NCBI GenBank assembly: GCA_041748315.1
Contig: JBGTDM010000227.1
Span: 1-6,633 of the forward strand
Direction: 5' to 3'
Origin: CALMEE01 sp041748315
Lineage (GTDB): Bacteria > Planctomycetota > Planctomycetia > Pirellulales > Pirellulaceae
DNA: 6,633 nt
Shown here: in pieces, positions 1 through 5,471 of the stretch
Layout of the letters: each line of letters begins with the position of its first letter
How positions within the stretch are numbered: the first letter of the stretch is position 1
Program-made: the position numbers and the translations under genes
The notes under the pieces: model-generated
What the model was told of the DNA's origin: nothing
Databases searched by the model: none
What the model saw: only the letters and a program-made list of their open reading frames with translations

Positions 1-234
1 GTAAACGTACTGGGTAACCTGGTCCAACTCATCGATCGATTGCAACGTGCGCCCGGCAGCATCGCTGAGGTTGCGGCTGACGTTTCCTTCAGCATCGATC
101 GAGCGGGTCTCTTCCACCGTGCCAAACGAGCTGATCGTGGCTGAATGGTCGTAGGATTGATTCCATTGGTTGGTGGGTGGTTCTTTTTTTGTTGAAAGGG
201 TTTGATTCAATTGCTGGCGCTGCGCGCTCGTGTT
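1..234 (-). CDS. RHS/YD-repeat protein, internal fragment running off the left edge
   Basis: The minus strand is open from 234 to 1, below an in-frame TGA at 235-237. The translation contains RSIDAEGNVSRN, LSDAAGRTLQSI and DELDQVTQYVY, the D-x-x-G-N/R spacing and closing YVY of RHS/YD repeats. RHS proteins are large, usually surface or secreted beta-shell proteins, often polymorphic toxins. Only about 78 codons are visible, and repeat similarity begins near position 150; the upstream stretch (TKKEPPTNQWNQ) is low in recognisable motifs. No ATG occurs in the frame. A TTG at 210 is the only obvious alternative, and it lacks a clear ribosome site. The piece is therefore either a 5'-truncated remnant, or the real start lies left of the window or uses a non-ATG codon. 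The family call is fairly sure; whether the gene is intact cannot be told. Confidence 0.55.
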
Positions 235-298
235 TCAGGCCACTACATTGCTCAAGCTGGAATTAAAATCAAGCCACCACGCACACAGTAAATCAACC

Positions 299-324
299 TG
301 ACAGGTACCAAGTTTTTCCTGTCA
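299..324. repeat. Inverted repeat, tgacagg...cctgtca
   Basis: Seven-base arms tgacagg (299-305) and cctgtca (318-324) enclose 12 bases that begin with the palindrome ggtacc minus its first base pair. The same seven-base words recur in the opposite order at the right flank of the gene block (cctgaca at 6099-6105, tgtcagg at 6122-6128), which points to one repeat family. It could form a weak hairpin; it has no clean terminator U-tract. Confidence 0.45.
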
Positions 325-342
325 CAATAAACCGTTGTCCTT

Positions 343-379
343 CCCTCAAAAACAAAAAACAAGGTCTGACCCCGCCCCG
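343..379. repeat. Direct repeat of 37 bp, copy 1
   Basis: This segment is identical, base for base, to 673-709. It begins ccctcaaaaacaaaaaac and ends ggtctgaccccgccccg. The match stops sharply on both sides (t versus a before it, a versus c after it). The two copies are 330 bp apart in the same orientation. An A-rich half joined to a C-rich half is odd composition for this genome and suggests a mobile repeat unit rather than chance. Confidence 0.8.
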
Positions 380-402
380 AGAAGGTCTGACCCCGCCCCG
401 AG
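361..402. repeat. Two tandem 21-bp units (ggtctgaccccgcccc core)
   Basis: Units 361-381 and 382-402 are identical and share the core ggtctgaccccgcccc. A third, nearly complete unit is at 691-709, and degraded versions follow at 717-733 (aatgaccccgccccggg) and about 735-745 (acatctgaccc). The array overlaps the 37-bp direct repeat. The core is a word I recall as abundant between genes in planctomycete genomes; that is memory, not a search result. Confidence 0.75.
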
Positions 403-508
403 AACCTTCGTAAGTTGCGCTCTTCGAAATCCAGGTCGACAAAAGAAGAAATTAACTGGAAGAAGCAACAAGCTGTCTCCGTTTGTTTCCTTGGTTGTAC
501 GCGAAGAA

Positions 509-566
509 CACGCTAAAGTGTGAACTCCAACGATCATGCGGAGGTTGGAGTTCAGCCTTCAGGCTG
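509..566. repeat. Composite REP-like palindrome, two hairpins inside an inverted repeat
   Basis: Three nested symmetries lie together. A small hairpin, cacgctaaagtgtg (509-522), has one G-T wobble. An 11-bp perfect inverted repeat follows, tgaactccaac (521-531) with gttggagttca (544-554). A second small hairpin, cagccttcaggctg (553-566), closes the unit. The inverted repeat thus joins two outer hairpins, giving a near-symmetrical element of about 58 bp. This is the architecture of REP doublets that RAYT-type transposases (Y1 HUH family) act on. No RAYT gene is in the window. Confidence 0.6.
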
Positions 567-613
567 TCCGCGCGCCAGCTACTTCGCGCAATGTTTGATT
601 GTACGCGAAAGTC

Positions 614-643
614 AAAAGGTGCCATTCGTCGGTGGCACCTTTT
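614..643. terminator. Strong hairpin with A and T tracts, possible bidirectional terminator and REP copy
   Basis: The arms aaaaggtgcc (614-623) and ggcacctttt (634-643) are perfectly complementary. The stem extends inward by an A-T pair and two G-T pairs to a tetraloop at 627-630. On either strand the stem ends in four U residues, so it could terminate minus-strand transcripts coming from the gene that stops at 793, 150 bases upstream. Against a dedicated terminator: a related copy lies at 6116-6140 in the reverse orientation, so it is also a dispersed repeat. Both roles can hold together. Confidence 0.45.
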
Positions 644-672
644 GGGGCACAATCTTTCTGTCCTACCCCCTA

Positions 673-709
673 CCCTCAAAAACAAAAAACAAGGTCTGAC
701 CCCGCCCCG
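673..709. repeat. Direct repeat of 37 bp, copy 2
   Basis: Identical to 343-379. After this copy the sequence continues as C-rich degenerate versions of the ggtctgaccccgcccc core up to about 745, so this end of the array has decayed whereas the copy 1 end holds two perfect tandem units. Confidence 0.8.
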
Positions 710-792
710 CCCCGGGAATGACCCCGCCCCGGGTACATCTGACCCAGGGAACCGCCTGGTCGAGTACCTGGCCAGCCTGGGCACGCCGTGAT

Positions 793-1293
793 TCAAGGTC
801 TGATTCGCGCGGATTCGAAATCCGGCTGGCGAGAGTCACGGGTTTGCACGTTATGGTTGGAAACGGATGCCTCATAGAAGTACCAACGATCCCCTAAATG
901 CTGAAGCGCGATGATGGCATTCCCGTTGGCATCGGCCGCCAAAGGGGCCCGCGTGTGTAATCGTCGCATGATTCCGGTTTCAGAATACGTTGTCGATTCG
1001 AGAGTTATGAAAGCGTTGCCGAATTCGTCCAAGTCAATCGTCGCACCTTGGAGTGGGCCCGCCCGATCGTCAGTAATTGTGATTGGCTCTTTTCCATCGC
1101 CTCGCATCCCGTCCACTGCTAAATCAAGTAACCGGTGATAGTTGCGTACCAGTTGCGCTTCATGCCGATATTCATCTTGCGCCTCGCTCGGTGATCGAAG
1201 CAGCCCCAGCAAAAACAGCAGTACCAGCGTTACGGAAACGAGGACCGCGATTCTCAACCATCGAGCTTGTGTGATTACTGTTTCTTTGATCAT
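793..1293 (-). CDS. Small membrane-anchored protein, paralogue of the upstream gene
   Basis: The protein has 166 residues. After a short N-terminus comes one strong membrane segment (about residues 13-32, rich in V and L), then a linker and a soluble domain (about 74-143), presumably outside the cytoplasmic membrane. Over 70 residues this domain aligns without gaps to the neighbouring gene's product; by hand I count 26 identities, including AG..QG, NAFI..EST, a central P and the closing W-Y-x-Y-E-x-S. The last 23 residues (from V144) have no counterpart in the paralogue and are coded next to the repeat cluster. The start is the first ATG in the frame, 42 bp after the upstream stop, so the pair is probably cotranscribed. 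I do not recognise the family. The N-terminal helix is vaguely like a pseudopilin, but there is no prepilin cleavage motif, so I give no function. Confidence 0.75.
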   Translation of the reverse strand: MIKETVITQARWLRIAVLVSVTLVLLFLLGLLRSPSEAQDEYRHEAQLVRNYHRLLDLAVDGMRGDGKEPITITDDRAGPLQGATIDLDEFGNAFITLESTTYSETGIMRRLHTRAPLAADANGNAIIALQHLGDRWYFYEASVSNHNVQTRDSRQPDFESARIRP

Positions 1294-1335
1294 AACCGAC
1301 GGTCCCAGGCACCAACGAGCAATTTCACCCGCGAT

Positions 1336-1776
1336 TTATGACGATTCGTAATAGTACCAGTTGCCGAAGATACGGGAGAATACATAAATCACCTCTCCGC
1401 GCGGTTCCTGGCTTACGGGTTGCTTGGCATCTTTACGCAGCATGACTCCTTTCGACCTGAAAAACGTCGACTCGATCGGAATGAAAGCGTTGTCATACTT
1501 GTCTAATAGCACGGCACTACCTTGAAACCGCCCCGCGGCATCGCTTGTTAGAAACGCGCGGTTTTCGGCGTCTGCTCGGGCGCGGTCGATCGCCGCGTTA
1601 AGCACCAGCTCAACTTGAGCAAGTTCGATGGTCAATCGCTCCATGTCTTCAGACTCAAACACTTTTATGGAGTCCCACAAGACTGGCACCATTACCAGGA
1701 CTCCCAGCGACAAGACAACCACACCTGTACCCAACCACAGCAGCACGCTCATCGAAGCTGTTTTTAAGCTAGCCAT
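1336..1776 (-). CDS. Small membrane-anchored protein, first of a paralogous pair
   Basis: The protein has 146 residues from the ATG at 1776. A membrane segment spans about residues 11-33, followed by a helical linker (about 38-72) and a C-terminal domain (77-146) matching the downstream paralogue. Conserved features are AG..QG, LD..xNAFI..EST and the final W-Y-Y-Y-E-S-S. The frame is open up to 1965, but the extra 63 codons run through a long inverted repeat (1853-1926) and encode an Arg/Ser-rich stretch unlike a leader. I therefore start at 1776, which puts the membrane helix at the N-terminus exactly as in the paralogue. There is no strong ribosome site. Function unknown; inferred to sit in the cytoplasmic membrane with its domain facing outward. 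Confidence 0.72.
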   Translation of the reverse strand: MASLKTASMSVLLWLGTGVVVLSLGVLVMVPVLWDSIKVFESEDMERLTIELAQVELVLNAAIDRARADAENRAFLTSDAAGRFQGSAVLLDKYDNAFIPIESTFFRSKGVMLRKDAKQPVSQEPRGEVIYVFSRIFGNWYYYESS

Positions 1777-1852
1777 CAACCCGGATTTTATCCACGAAAT
1801 ATGGTGAAGACCGTCGACGGCATCCTGCCAACCGAAAGCAACTCTGAAGTTT

Positions 1853-1926
1853 GTTCGTTTAACGGCTAGCCGACAGCGACTGGAAGGTCGAAAACGCAAG
1901 CGACTGCAGCTCGCCGTTAAACGAAC
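1853..1926. repeat. Long inverted repeat with perfect 14-bp arms
   Basis: The arms gttcgtttaacggc (1853-1866) and gccgttaaacgaac (1913-1926) are perfect complements around 46 bases. Further partial pairing is possible inside (agc at 1868-1870 with gct at 1909-1911, offset by one mismatch). The interior carries the word gcgact twice (1876-1881 and 1900-1905). The element lies in the probable untranslated leader of the paralogue pair. It could be a small non-autonomous mobile repeat or a leader hairpin. Confidence 0.7.
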
Positions 1927-1971
1927 CACTACTGATCGCGAACGGGAAACCCGCACGTAAGCCACAAGCTG

Positions 1972-2000
1972 ACTCTAAACGTTCTGACCGGCCAGGTCAA
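1972..2000 (-). promoter_or_regulatory. Candidate promoter for the paralogue pair
   Basis: On the minus strand TTGACC (1995-2000, five of six matches to the -35 consensus) is followed after exactly 17 bases by TAGAGT (1972-1977, four of six to the -10 consensus). Transcription would begin near 1965, leaving a leader of about 190 nt that contains the long inverted repeat. The -35 box overlaps a small dyad, tgacc-ggcca-ggtca (1985-1999). Planctomycete promoters are poorly defined, so this is only a plausible match. Confidence 0.3.
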
Positions 2001-2097
2001 GTTTTCAGCTATAAGAACCGGCAGTTTGCCTAGATTCGGCGGCGCCCCGTTCGAATCGGATAAGTGGGAACGATGGGAACGGTGAGCGCGATGATAC

Positions 2098-3477
2098 TTA
2101 CATCCGCTCAAGATATCCATCGGCGATGCCGACCACGCGTTCCACGTCTGCATCCTGGCCGGGGCGGTAGAATTCCCGGGCGAAATTGACTCCCCGCCGC
2201 AGCGCCCGGCGGGCTCGTCGTTCATCGTTCTGTTCCCAGTGCCCGGCGGCGTCGCGGATCGCTTGGGCCACGCGGGCGATCGTTACGTTCTTGCGGACTT
2301 CCGGATCGGATAACACCTGCGTCCCCCGCCTGGAGGTTCGCTGACTTGCCCGCCGGTCCCACTCGGCGCGGTCGCGGACCCGCCGCTGTTCGCCTGACAC
2401 CGCGTCGTCGTACCGCAGCTGCACCGTCGCCGCAACCGGTTGGTCGCCGATGGGGACCTCCACCAATATGACTTGAGTCGCCCCGTAATTCAGATGGTCC
2501 AAATCAATTCGCCAGCGATCGCCGCGGCGCGTCGGTTGATAGCCGATCACTTCAACGTCACCCGCCGCGCCTTCGATCGACAAACTTAAACGAATTTGAT
2601 TAGCGGCCGGAGCCAACAGACTCTCCAACTCGTTGACGAACACCTTCTCGATATCCTGCGAGTCGTCGATGAAGTGGAACAGGCCGCGGCCGGCATCGGC
2701 CAGTTGCCGGAGCAAGTCGTGATTGAGATCGTGCCCCACGCCGATCGTCGACAGATCGATCCCCTCTTGATTATAGGCTCGCGATTCCGCGGCGATTTGT
2801 TGCGGATCGATCACACCCCGGTTGGCGATCCCGTCGGTCAACAAGATTACGCGATTGGTCTTTTCCGGATCGTAGTGCAACATCGCTTGTTCATAGCCCA
2901 GCATCAAACCGCCGTGCAAGTTGGTCGTTCCTCCGGGGTAGAGGCTGTTGACCACGCGCTTGATCGCGCGCACGTTGGTGATGTCGCAAGCCGGGAGGGT
3001 GAGATGGGCTTCGGTGCTGTAAGTGACGATGGTGACCAAGTCGGTCGGCCGCAGCCGATCCACCATCAGCAAGATGCCCCGATTGACACTCTCCAAACGA
3101 CCGCCCGACATGGAGCCGCTGCAATCGATGACCAGCACCAGGTTCAGCGGCCGCAGTTCTTTTTTTAAGTCGATATGTTCGGGAGTGGCCAGGCCGATTT
3201 GCAGTACGCCTCGGTCGGCGGCCAGACGATCCCACCGCAAGTCCATCGCCACCCGGTCGTCACCGGTCGGCAGTGGCAAGTTGTGCCGGTGATAGCTGAC
3301 GAACTCCTCGATCCGAATCGACTCGGACGGCATGAACAATCCCGCGCGGGCAAATCCCATCGAAGCGGAGGAGACTCCGTGTTGAGCGCGAAGGTCGCTG
3401 CTGGTTACCAGAATGGCCATGGCGAGAATGCCCAGCGTCACCAACGGCCGCTGCAATTGCGTTGAAGTAATCAACAT
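2098..3477 (-). CDS. Exported von Willebrand factor A (VWA) domain protein, YfbK-like
   Basis: The protein has 459 residues. A signal peptide (hydrophobic core about 11-26) probably ends after LRA at residue 31. Residues about 51-110 (SIRIEEFVSYH, LPLP, then VLQIGLATPE) resemble the VWA_N segment found in front of YfbK-type VWA domains. The VWA domain spans about 112-285. Its metal-binding MIDAS is complete: D118-C-S120-G-S122, the Thr pair in GGTTNL (184-185), and D215 in LLTDGIAN. The C-terminal part (about 290-459) is beta-rich, then Arg-rich and helical; it does not look like the DUF3520 tail usual in YfbK. VWA domains bind partner proteins through the metal, so a role in the periplasm or at the surface is inferred. 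The start has a good ribosome site (AGAAGGG about 7 bases upstream) and lies 33 bp after the coiled-coil gene, which argues for cotranscription. Confidence 0.85.
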   Translation of the reverse strand: MLITSTQLQRPLVTLGILAMAILVTSSDLRAQHGVSSASMGFARAGLFMPSESIRIEEFVSYHRHNLPLPTGDDRVAMDLRWDRLAADRGVLQIGLATPEHIDLKKELRPLNLVLVIDCSGSMSGGRLESVNRGILLMVDRLRPTDLVTIVTYSTEAHLTLPACDITNVRAIKRVVNSLYPGGTTNLHGGLMLGYEQAMLHYDPEKTNRVILLTDGIANRGVIDPQQIAAESRAYNQEGIDLSTIGVGHDLNHDLLRQLADAGRGLFHFIDDSQDIEKVFVNELESLLAPAANQIRLSLSIEGAAGDVEVIGYQPTRRGDRWRIDLDHLNYGATQVILVEVPIGDQPVAATVQLRYDDAVSGEQRRVRDRAEWDRRASQRTSRRGTQVLSDPEVRKNVTIARVAQAIRDAAGHWEQNDERRARRALRRGVNFAREFYRPGQDADVERVVGIADGYLERM

Positions 3478-3510
3478 TATTCCCTTCTTTCAGAAAATGC
3501 TTTTCATCGT

Positions 3511-4413
3511 TCAATAGTTGTCTTGATCGTCGCGTCGATCCCTGGAACGCCACGAATCGAGGTAGCCCTTGACATCCAACAATCGATCCGTGGTCTGTTC
3601 CAATTCTCGCATCGTTGCCAGTCGTTCCAAGTTTAGTTGTTCTAGCGTTTCGCGACTTCGAATAGCTTGGTCATTGGCGTCCCGGGCGGCGTCGACTTCG
3701 GGGAGTAGTTTCTCGACGCGCTCCAGCCGCGCGACCGTTTCCGCCCGCTCCAGCAGCACGTCGGTGAGCTTCATGTGGAGCGCATCCTTCGCGGCAGATT
3801 GACGATCTCCCAACGACAACAGTTGAATCTCCGCCGCCAGCAACTCCTTCTGGACTTCCAGAGGGCTAGTCGATGAGGCGTGACCGCGATTGGCCAGTTG
3901 TTGCGTTACTTGGAGTCGTTTGCGAGCAATGTTCACCAGTTCTTGCAGCTTGCTGCGCAGCGGGTCGTCGTCATTCACCGCCCCATCATCGCGGTCGGCG
4001 AGTTCCATTGCTTCGAGAATCGCTGTTTTTCGCGCATCCAGCCCTGCCAAGTCGATCGTCAAGTCAATCCGCCGCGTCTGCAACAGCCGCGTGACGTCAT
4101 CGAGCGAGGCTGGCGCCACGCTGAACTGGCGCTGCCGAGCGACCACTTCTTCGATCTCCTCCCGGCTCGCTTTCTCCCGCTCCGCGAGTTCCGATAAATT
4201 CGCCTGCAAATCCGATCGACGTATTTCCAGTTGCCCGATCAGAGCTTGGATTGCTTGTTGCCGACGAATTTGTTCGTGCGGAGCCGGCGAGACGTTCTGT
4301 CCTATTAAACTACCTGCCTGCAGGCCGCAGCAGACCACTAGGGCAACGCCCACACTCCCCCACCGGCGAAATCTGCCTTGCTGCCGATTAAAATTTAACA
4401 ACATCGCTTTCAT
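3511..4413 (-). CDS. Exported coiled-coil protein of unknown function
   Basis: From the ATG at 4413 the product has 300 residues. A basic N-terminus (RQQGRFRRW) and a hydrophobic core (about 20-36) look like a signal peptide, with cleavage plausible after GLQA. The Cys pair within the core lacks a proper lipobox, so a lipoprotein is unlikely. The rest is strongly helical and charged. Probable coiled coils run about 47-97 (QIRRQQAIQALIGQLEIRR, then EREKASREEIEEV) and 155-287 (QELVNIARKRL, EVQKELLAAEIQLL, ERVEKLL). They are separated by a short acidic linker (DRDDGAVNDDD). The tail is short and charged (WRSRDRRDDQDNY). An in-frame ATG at 4452 would add 13 residues, but it has no ribosome site, whereas 4413 is preceded by GAG at suitable spacing. 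The gene sits between the anti-sigma-like and VWA genes. It is likely a periplasmic structural or adaptor protein; no family recognised. Confidence 0.72.
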   Translation of the reverse strand: MKAMLLNFNRQQGRFRRWGSVGVALVVCCGLQAGSLIGQNVSPAPHEQIRRQQAIQALIGQLEIRRSDLQANLSELAEREKASREEIEEVVARQRQFSVAPASLDDVTRLLQTRRIDLTIDLAGLDARKTAILEAMELADRDDGAVNDDDPLRSKLQELVNIARKRLQVTQQLANRGHASSTSPLEVQKELLAAEIQLLSLGDRQSAAKDALHMKLTDVLLERAETVARLERVEKLLPEVDAARDANDQAIRSRETLEQLNLERLATMRELEQTTDRLLDVKGYLDSWRSRDRRDDQDNY

Positions 4414-4510
4414 GTTCGCACTCGCTTTCGGTTGATACAGTGATTGAGTCATTGTTGTTTTGCTGTGATTTGGGCTCGATGCCGTTCGGGTTCCCAGTTC
4501 AGTCGATTGT

Positions 4511-5248
4511 TCAATCCATGGCGTCGCGCATCTGTTGTGCCAGCTGACCCCCTCGAGTCAAAGGAAAATGTTCGATGACGACGTCGAGGTCTTCGGCCAC
4601 CCGATCGCGGGGTACTCCCAGTTCCATCGCCGCCTCGCCGGACAACGCCAACGTCAAGGCAGCCAATTCTCGCCCGCTTAAACCGGACGGCGATATTCGG
4701 TTTACCAATTCCCGCTTCTGCCGCTCTAATTGAATCAGCTCGACCTGGCCCTGCAATGCACCGAGTGTTTCCACGGTCGCTTGCAGCCAGCGATCGAATT
4801 CGGTCTGTTTGTCGGCTGTAGCCCGGACTGCGTTTTCGGAAGCGTTGTCTACTACGTTGCCCGGGGCGTCGTCTGATTCAGTGTCGGAGGCAATGTTAGC
4901 GGCGATGTCGCCTGGAATCGTTATGTCGCCTCGATCGGCGGCGATCTCCGTTTCGGCTTGATTCCAACGTTGCGCCAGTTTCAAAAGAGGGGCGAGAGCG
5001 AGTGCCAACAGGACGGTGGCAGCGATGGCGAACGGCCAAACGGGAAATGTACGACCTGGCCGGGAATCGATCTCCGGATCGGGGCGCGCGCCGCGCGCAC
5101 CGTCTGCCAGGTGCACGTCGCCAATCGTATCGTCCGCCGATGGAGCGTCGAGGTCGGCATCGGCGATCGCCCGCAACTGGTCGGGCAAGTCGGCCGGGAT
5201 GTCGACTCGTCGCAGCAGGTGTTTCAATTGGTCGTCGTGGTTCATCAT
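4511..5248 (-). CDS. Single-pass membrane protein, probable anti-sigma factor
   Basis: The protein has 245 residues. The start MMNHDDQLKHLLRRVDIP followed by ADLPDQLRAI is the kind of short amphipathic N-terminus that planctomycete anti-sigma factors put in the cytoplasm to hold the sigma factor. A membrane segment follows (about 70-89, FPVWPFAIAATVLLALALA). Next comes an acidic, low-complexity linker (about 100-145, rich in D, N, A), then a helical outer domain (about 148-245). No Zn-binding HxxxCxxC motif of the classical ZAS domain is present, so the assignment rests on position (next gene after the sigma factor, same strand) and topology. An in-frame stop at 5285-5287 limits the start; ATG at 5248 or 5245 are both possible. 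The 223-bp gap from the sigma gene is large for such a pair. It could instead be another kind of membrane sensor. Confidence 0.65.
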   Translation of the reverse strand: MMNHDDQLKHLLRRVDIPADLPDQLRAIADADLDAPSADDTIGDVHLADGARGARPDPEIDSRPGRTFPVWPFAIAATVLLALALAPLLKLAQRWNQAETEIAADRGDITIPGDIAANIASDTESDDAPGNVVDNASENAVRATADKQTEFDRWLQATVETLGALQGQVELIQLERQKRELVNRISPSGLSGRELAALTLALSGEAAMELGVPRDRVAEDLDVVIEHFPLTRGGQLAQQMRDAMD

Positions 5249-5471
5249 GATGGTGGTAGTCGCCTTGAACGGAGTTGCCCGCGGTCACCTGGGTTGTGCA
5301 GTAGCGCGCTATATAATGGTTTGGGGTCCAGGGGTTGGAACATCACTTGTTGCGCCCGCGGTCGCCGCCAGGAATTTGCCGATCGGAGACGAATCCAATC
5401 CGAAAGTCTGTTGCGGCAAATTCCCTCTGGCTCCCGTTTAAACGATTGATCGATGAATCCTACCAGAGTTG
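5249..5471. other. Long spacer between the sigma and anti-sigma-like genes
   Basis: This 223-bp stretch contains a 54-nt imperfect hairpin (5371-5424) and a 10-bp direct repeat, gcccgcggtc (5277-5286 and 5354-5363). No gene in this spacer is convincing. A TATAAT word on the plus strand (5312-5317) has no partner box at proper distance. A weak minus-strand promoter for the anti-sigma-like gene cannot be excluded. Confidence 0.45.
5371..5424 (-). promoter_or_regulatory. Conspicuous stem-loop in the sigma/anti-sigma spacer
   Basis: Perfect 11-bp arms ggaatttgccg (5371-5381) and cggcaaattcc (5414-5424) enclose an inner stem agac/gtct (5387-5390 and 5406-5409), with a small internal loop and a 15-nt end loop. 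It lies within the presumed minus-strand transcript, 47 bases after the sigma stop codon. No U-run follows, so it is not a simple terminator. It may protect or process the mRNA so that sigma and its partner are made in unequal amounts, or it may be another dispersed palindrome. Confidence 0.5.

Larger units (their letters stand above)
238..792. other. Gene-free region packed with REP-like repeats
   Basis: I find no credible gene in these 555 bases. The short open frames on both strands run through palindromes and tandem repeats and have unnatural composition. The stretch holds, in order: a 7-bp inverted repeat (299-324), a 37-bp sequence repeated at 343-379 and 673-709, a 21-bp tandem duplication (361-402), a double-hairpin palindrome (509-566), an 11-bp repeat (495-505 and 599-609) and a hairpin with 11-bp arms (614-643). 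It separates the RHS fragment from the last gene of the minus-strand block. The layout resembles repetitive extragenic palindrome clusters (REP/BIME) of planctomycete and other genomes. Confidence 0.6.
1777..2097. other. Spacer between the VWA gene and the paralogue pair
   Basis: These 321 bases have no convincing gene. They hold a large inverted repeat (1853-1926), a tight hairpin cggg-aaa-cccg (1943-1953), a candidate minus-strand promoter (1972-2000) and a 9-bp tandem repeat (tgggaacga, then tgggaacgg, 2065-2082) close to the end of the VWA gene. No clear terminator follows the VWA stop codon. Confidence 0.5.

Noticed and set aside
361..402. Possible CRISPR repeats
   Set aside because: The 21-bp units are directly tandem with no spacers, and the other copies are irregularly placed and degraded.
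483..791. Plus-strand open frame of 102 codons ending RLVEYLASLGTP
   Set aside because: It runs through hairpins and C-rich repeats. The last dozen codons look gene-like and might be a remnant tail, but nothing upstream supports a protein.
793..1776. Reading the paralogue pair as type II secretion pseudopilins
   Set aside because: An N-terminal hydrophobic helix is present, but neither protein has a Gly-Phe-type prepilin cleavage site or the following Glu.
1777..1965. N-terminal extension of the first paralogue to the ATG at 1965
   Set aside because: The extension crosses a perfect 14-bp inverted repeat, is Arg/Ser rich, and would bury the membrane helix that is N-terminal in the paralogue.
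2065..2082. Tandem tgggaacga/tgggaacgg after the VWA gene as an iteron or operator
   Set aside because: Only two 9-bp units with one mismatch and no other copies in the window; too little to assign a role.
2596..3168. Plus-strand open frame of 190 codons inside the VWA gene
   Set aside because: It is antisense to the intact VWA domain and its composition (Q, D, H, V rich) is what the opposite strand of that coding sequence gives.
4511..5248. Classical zinc-binding anti-sigma (ZAS) domain
   Set aside because: No His-x3-Cys-x2-Cys motif occurs in the N-terminal 70 residues; the anti-sigma call rests only on position and topology.
5312..5317. Perfect TATAAT on the plus strand in the sigma/anti-sigma spacer
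   Set aside because: No -35-like box lies 16-18 bases upstream, and transcription would run antisense into the sigma gene.
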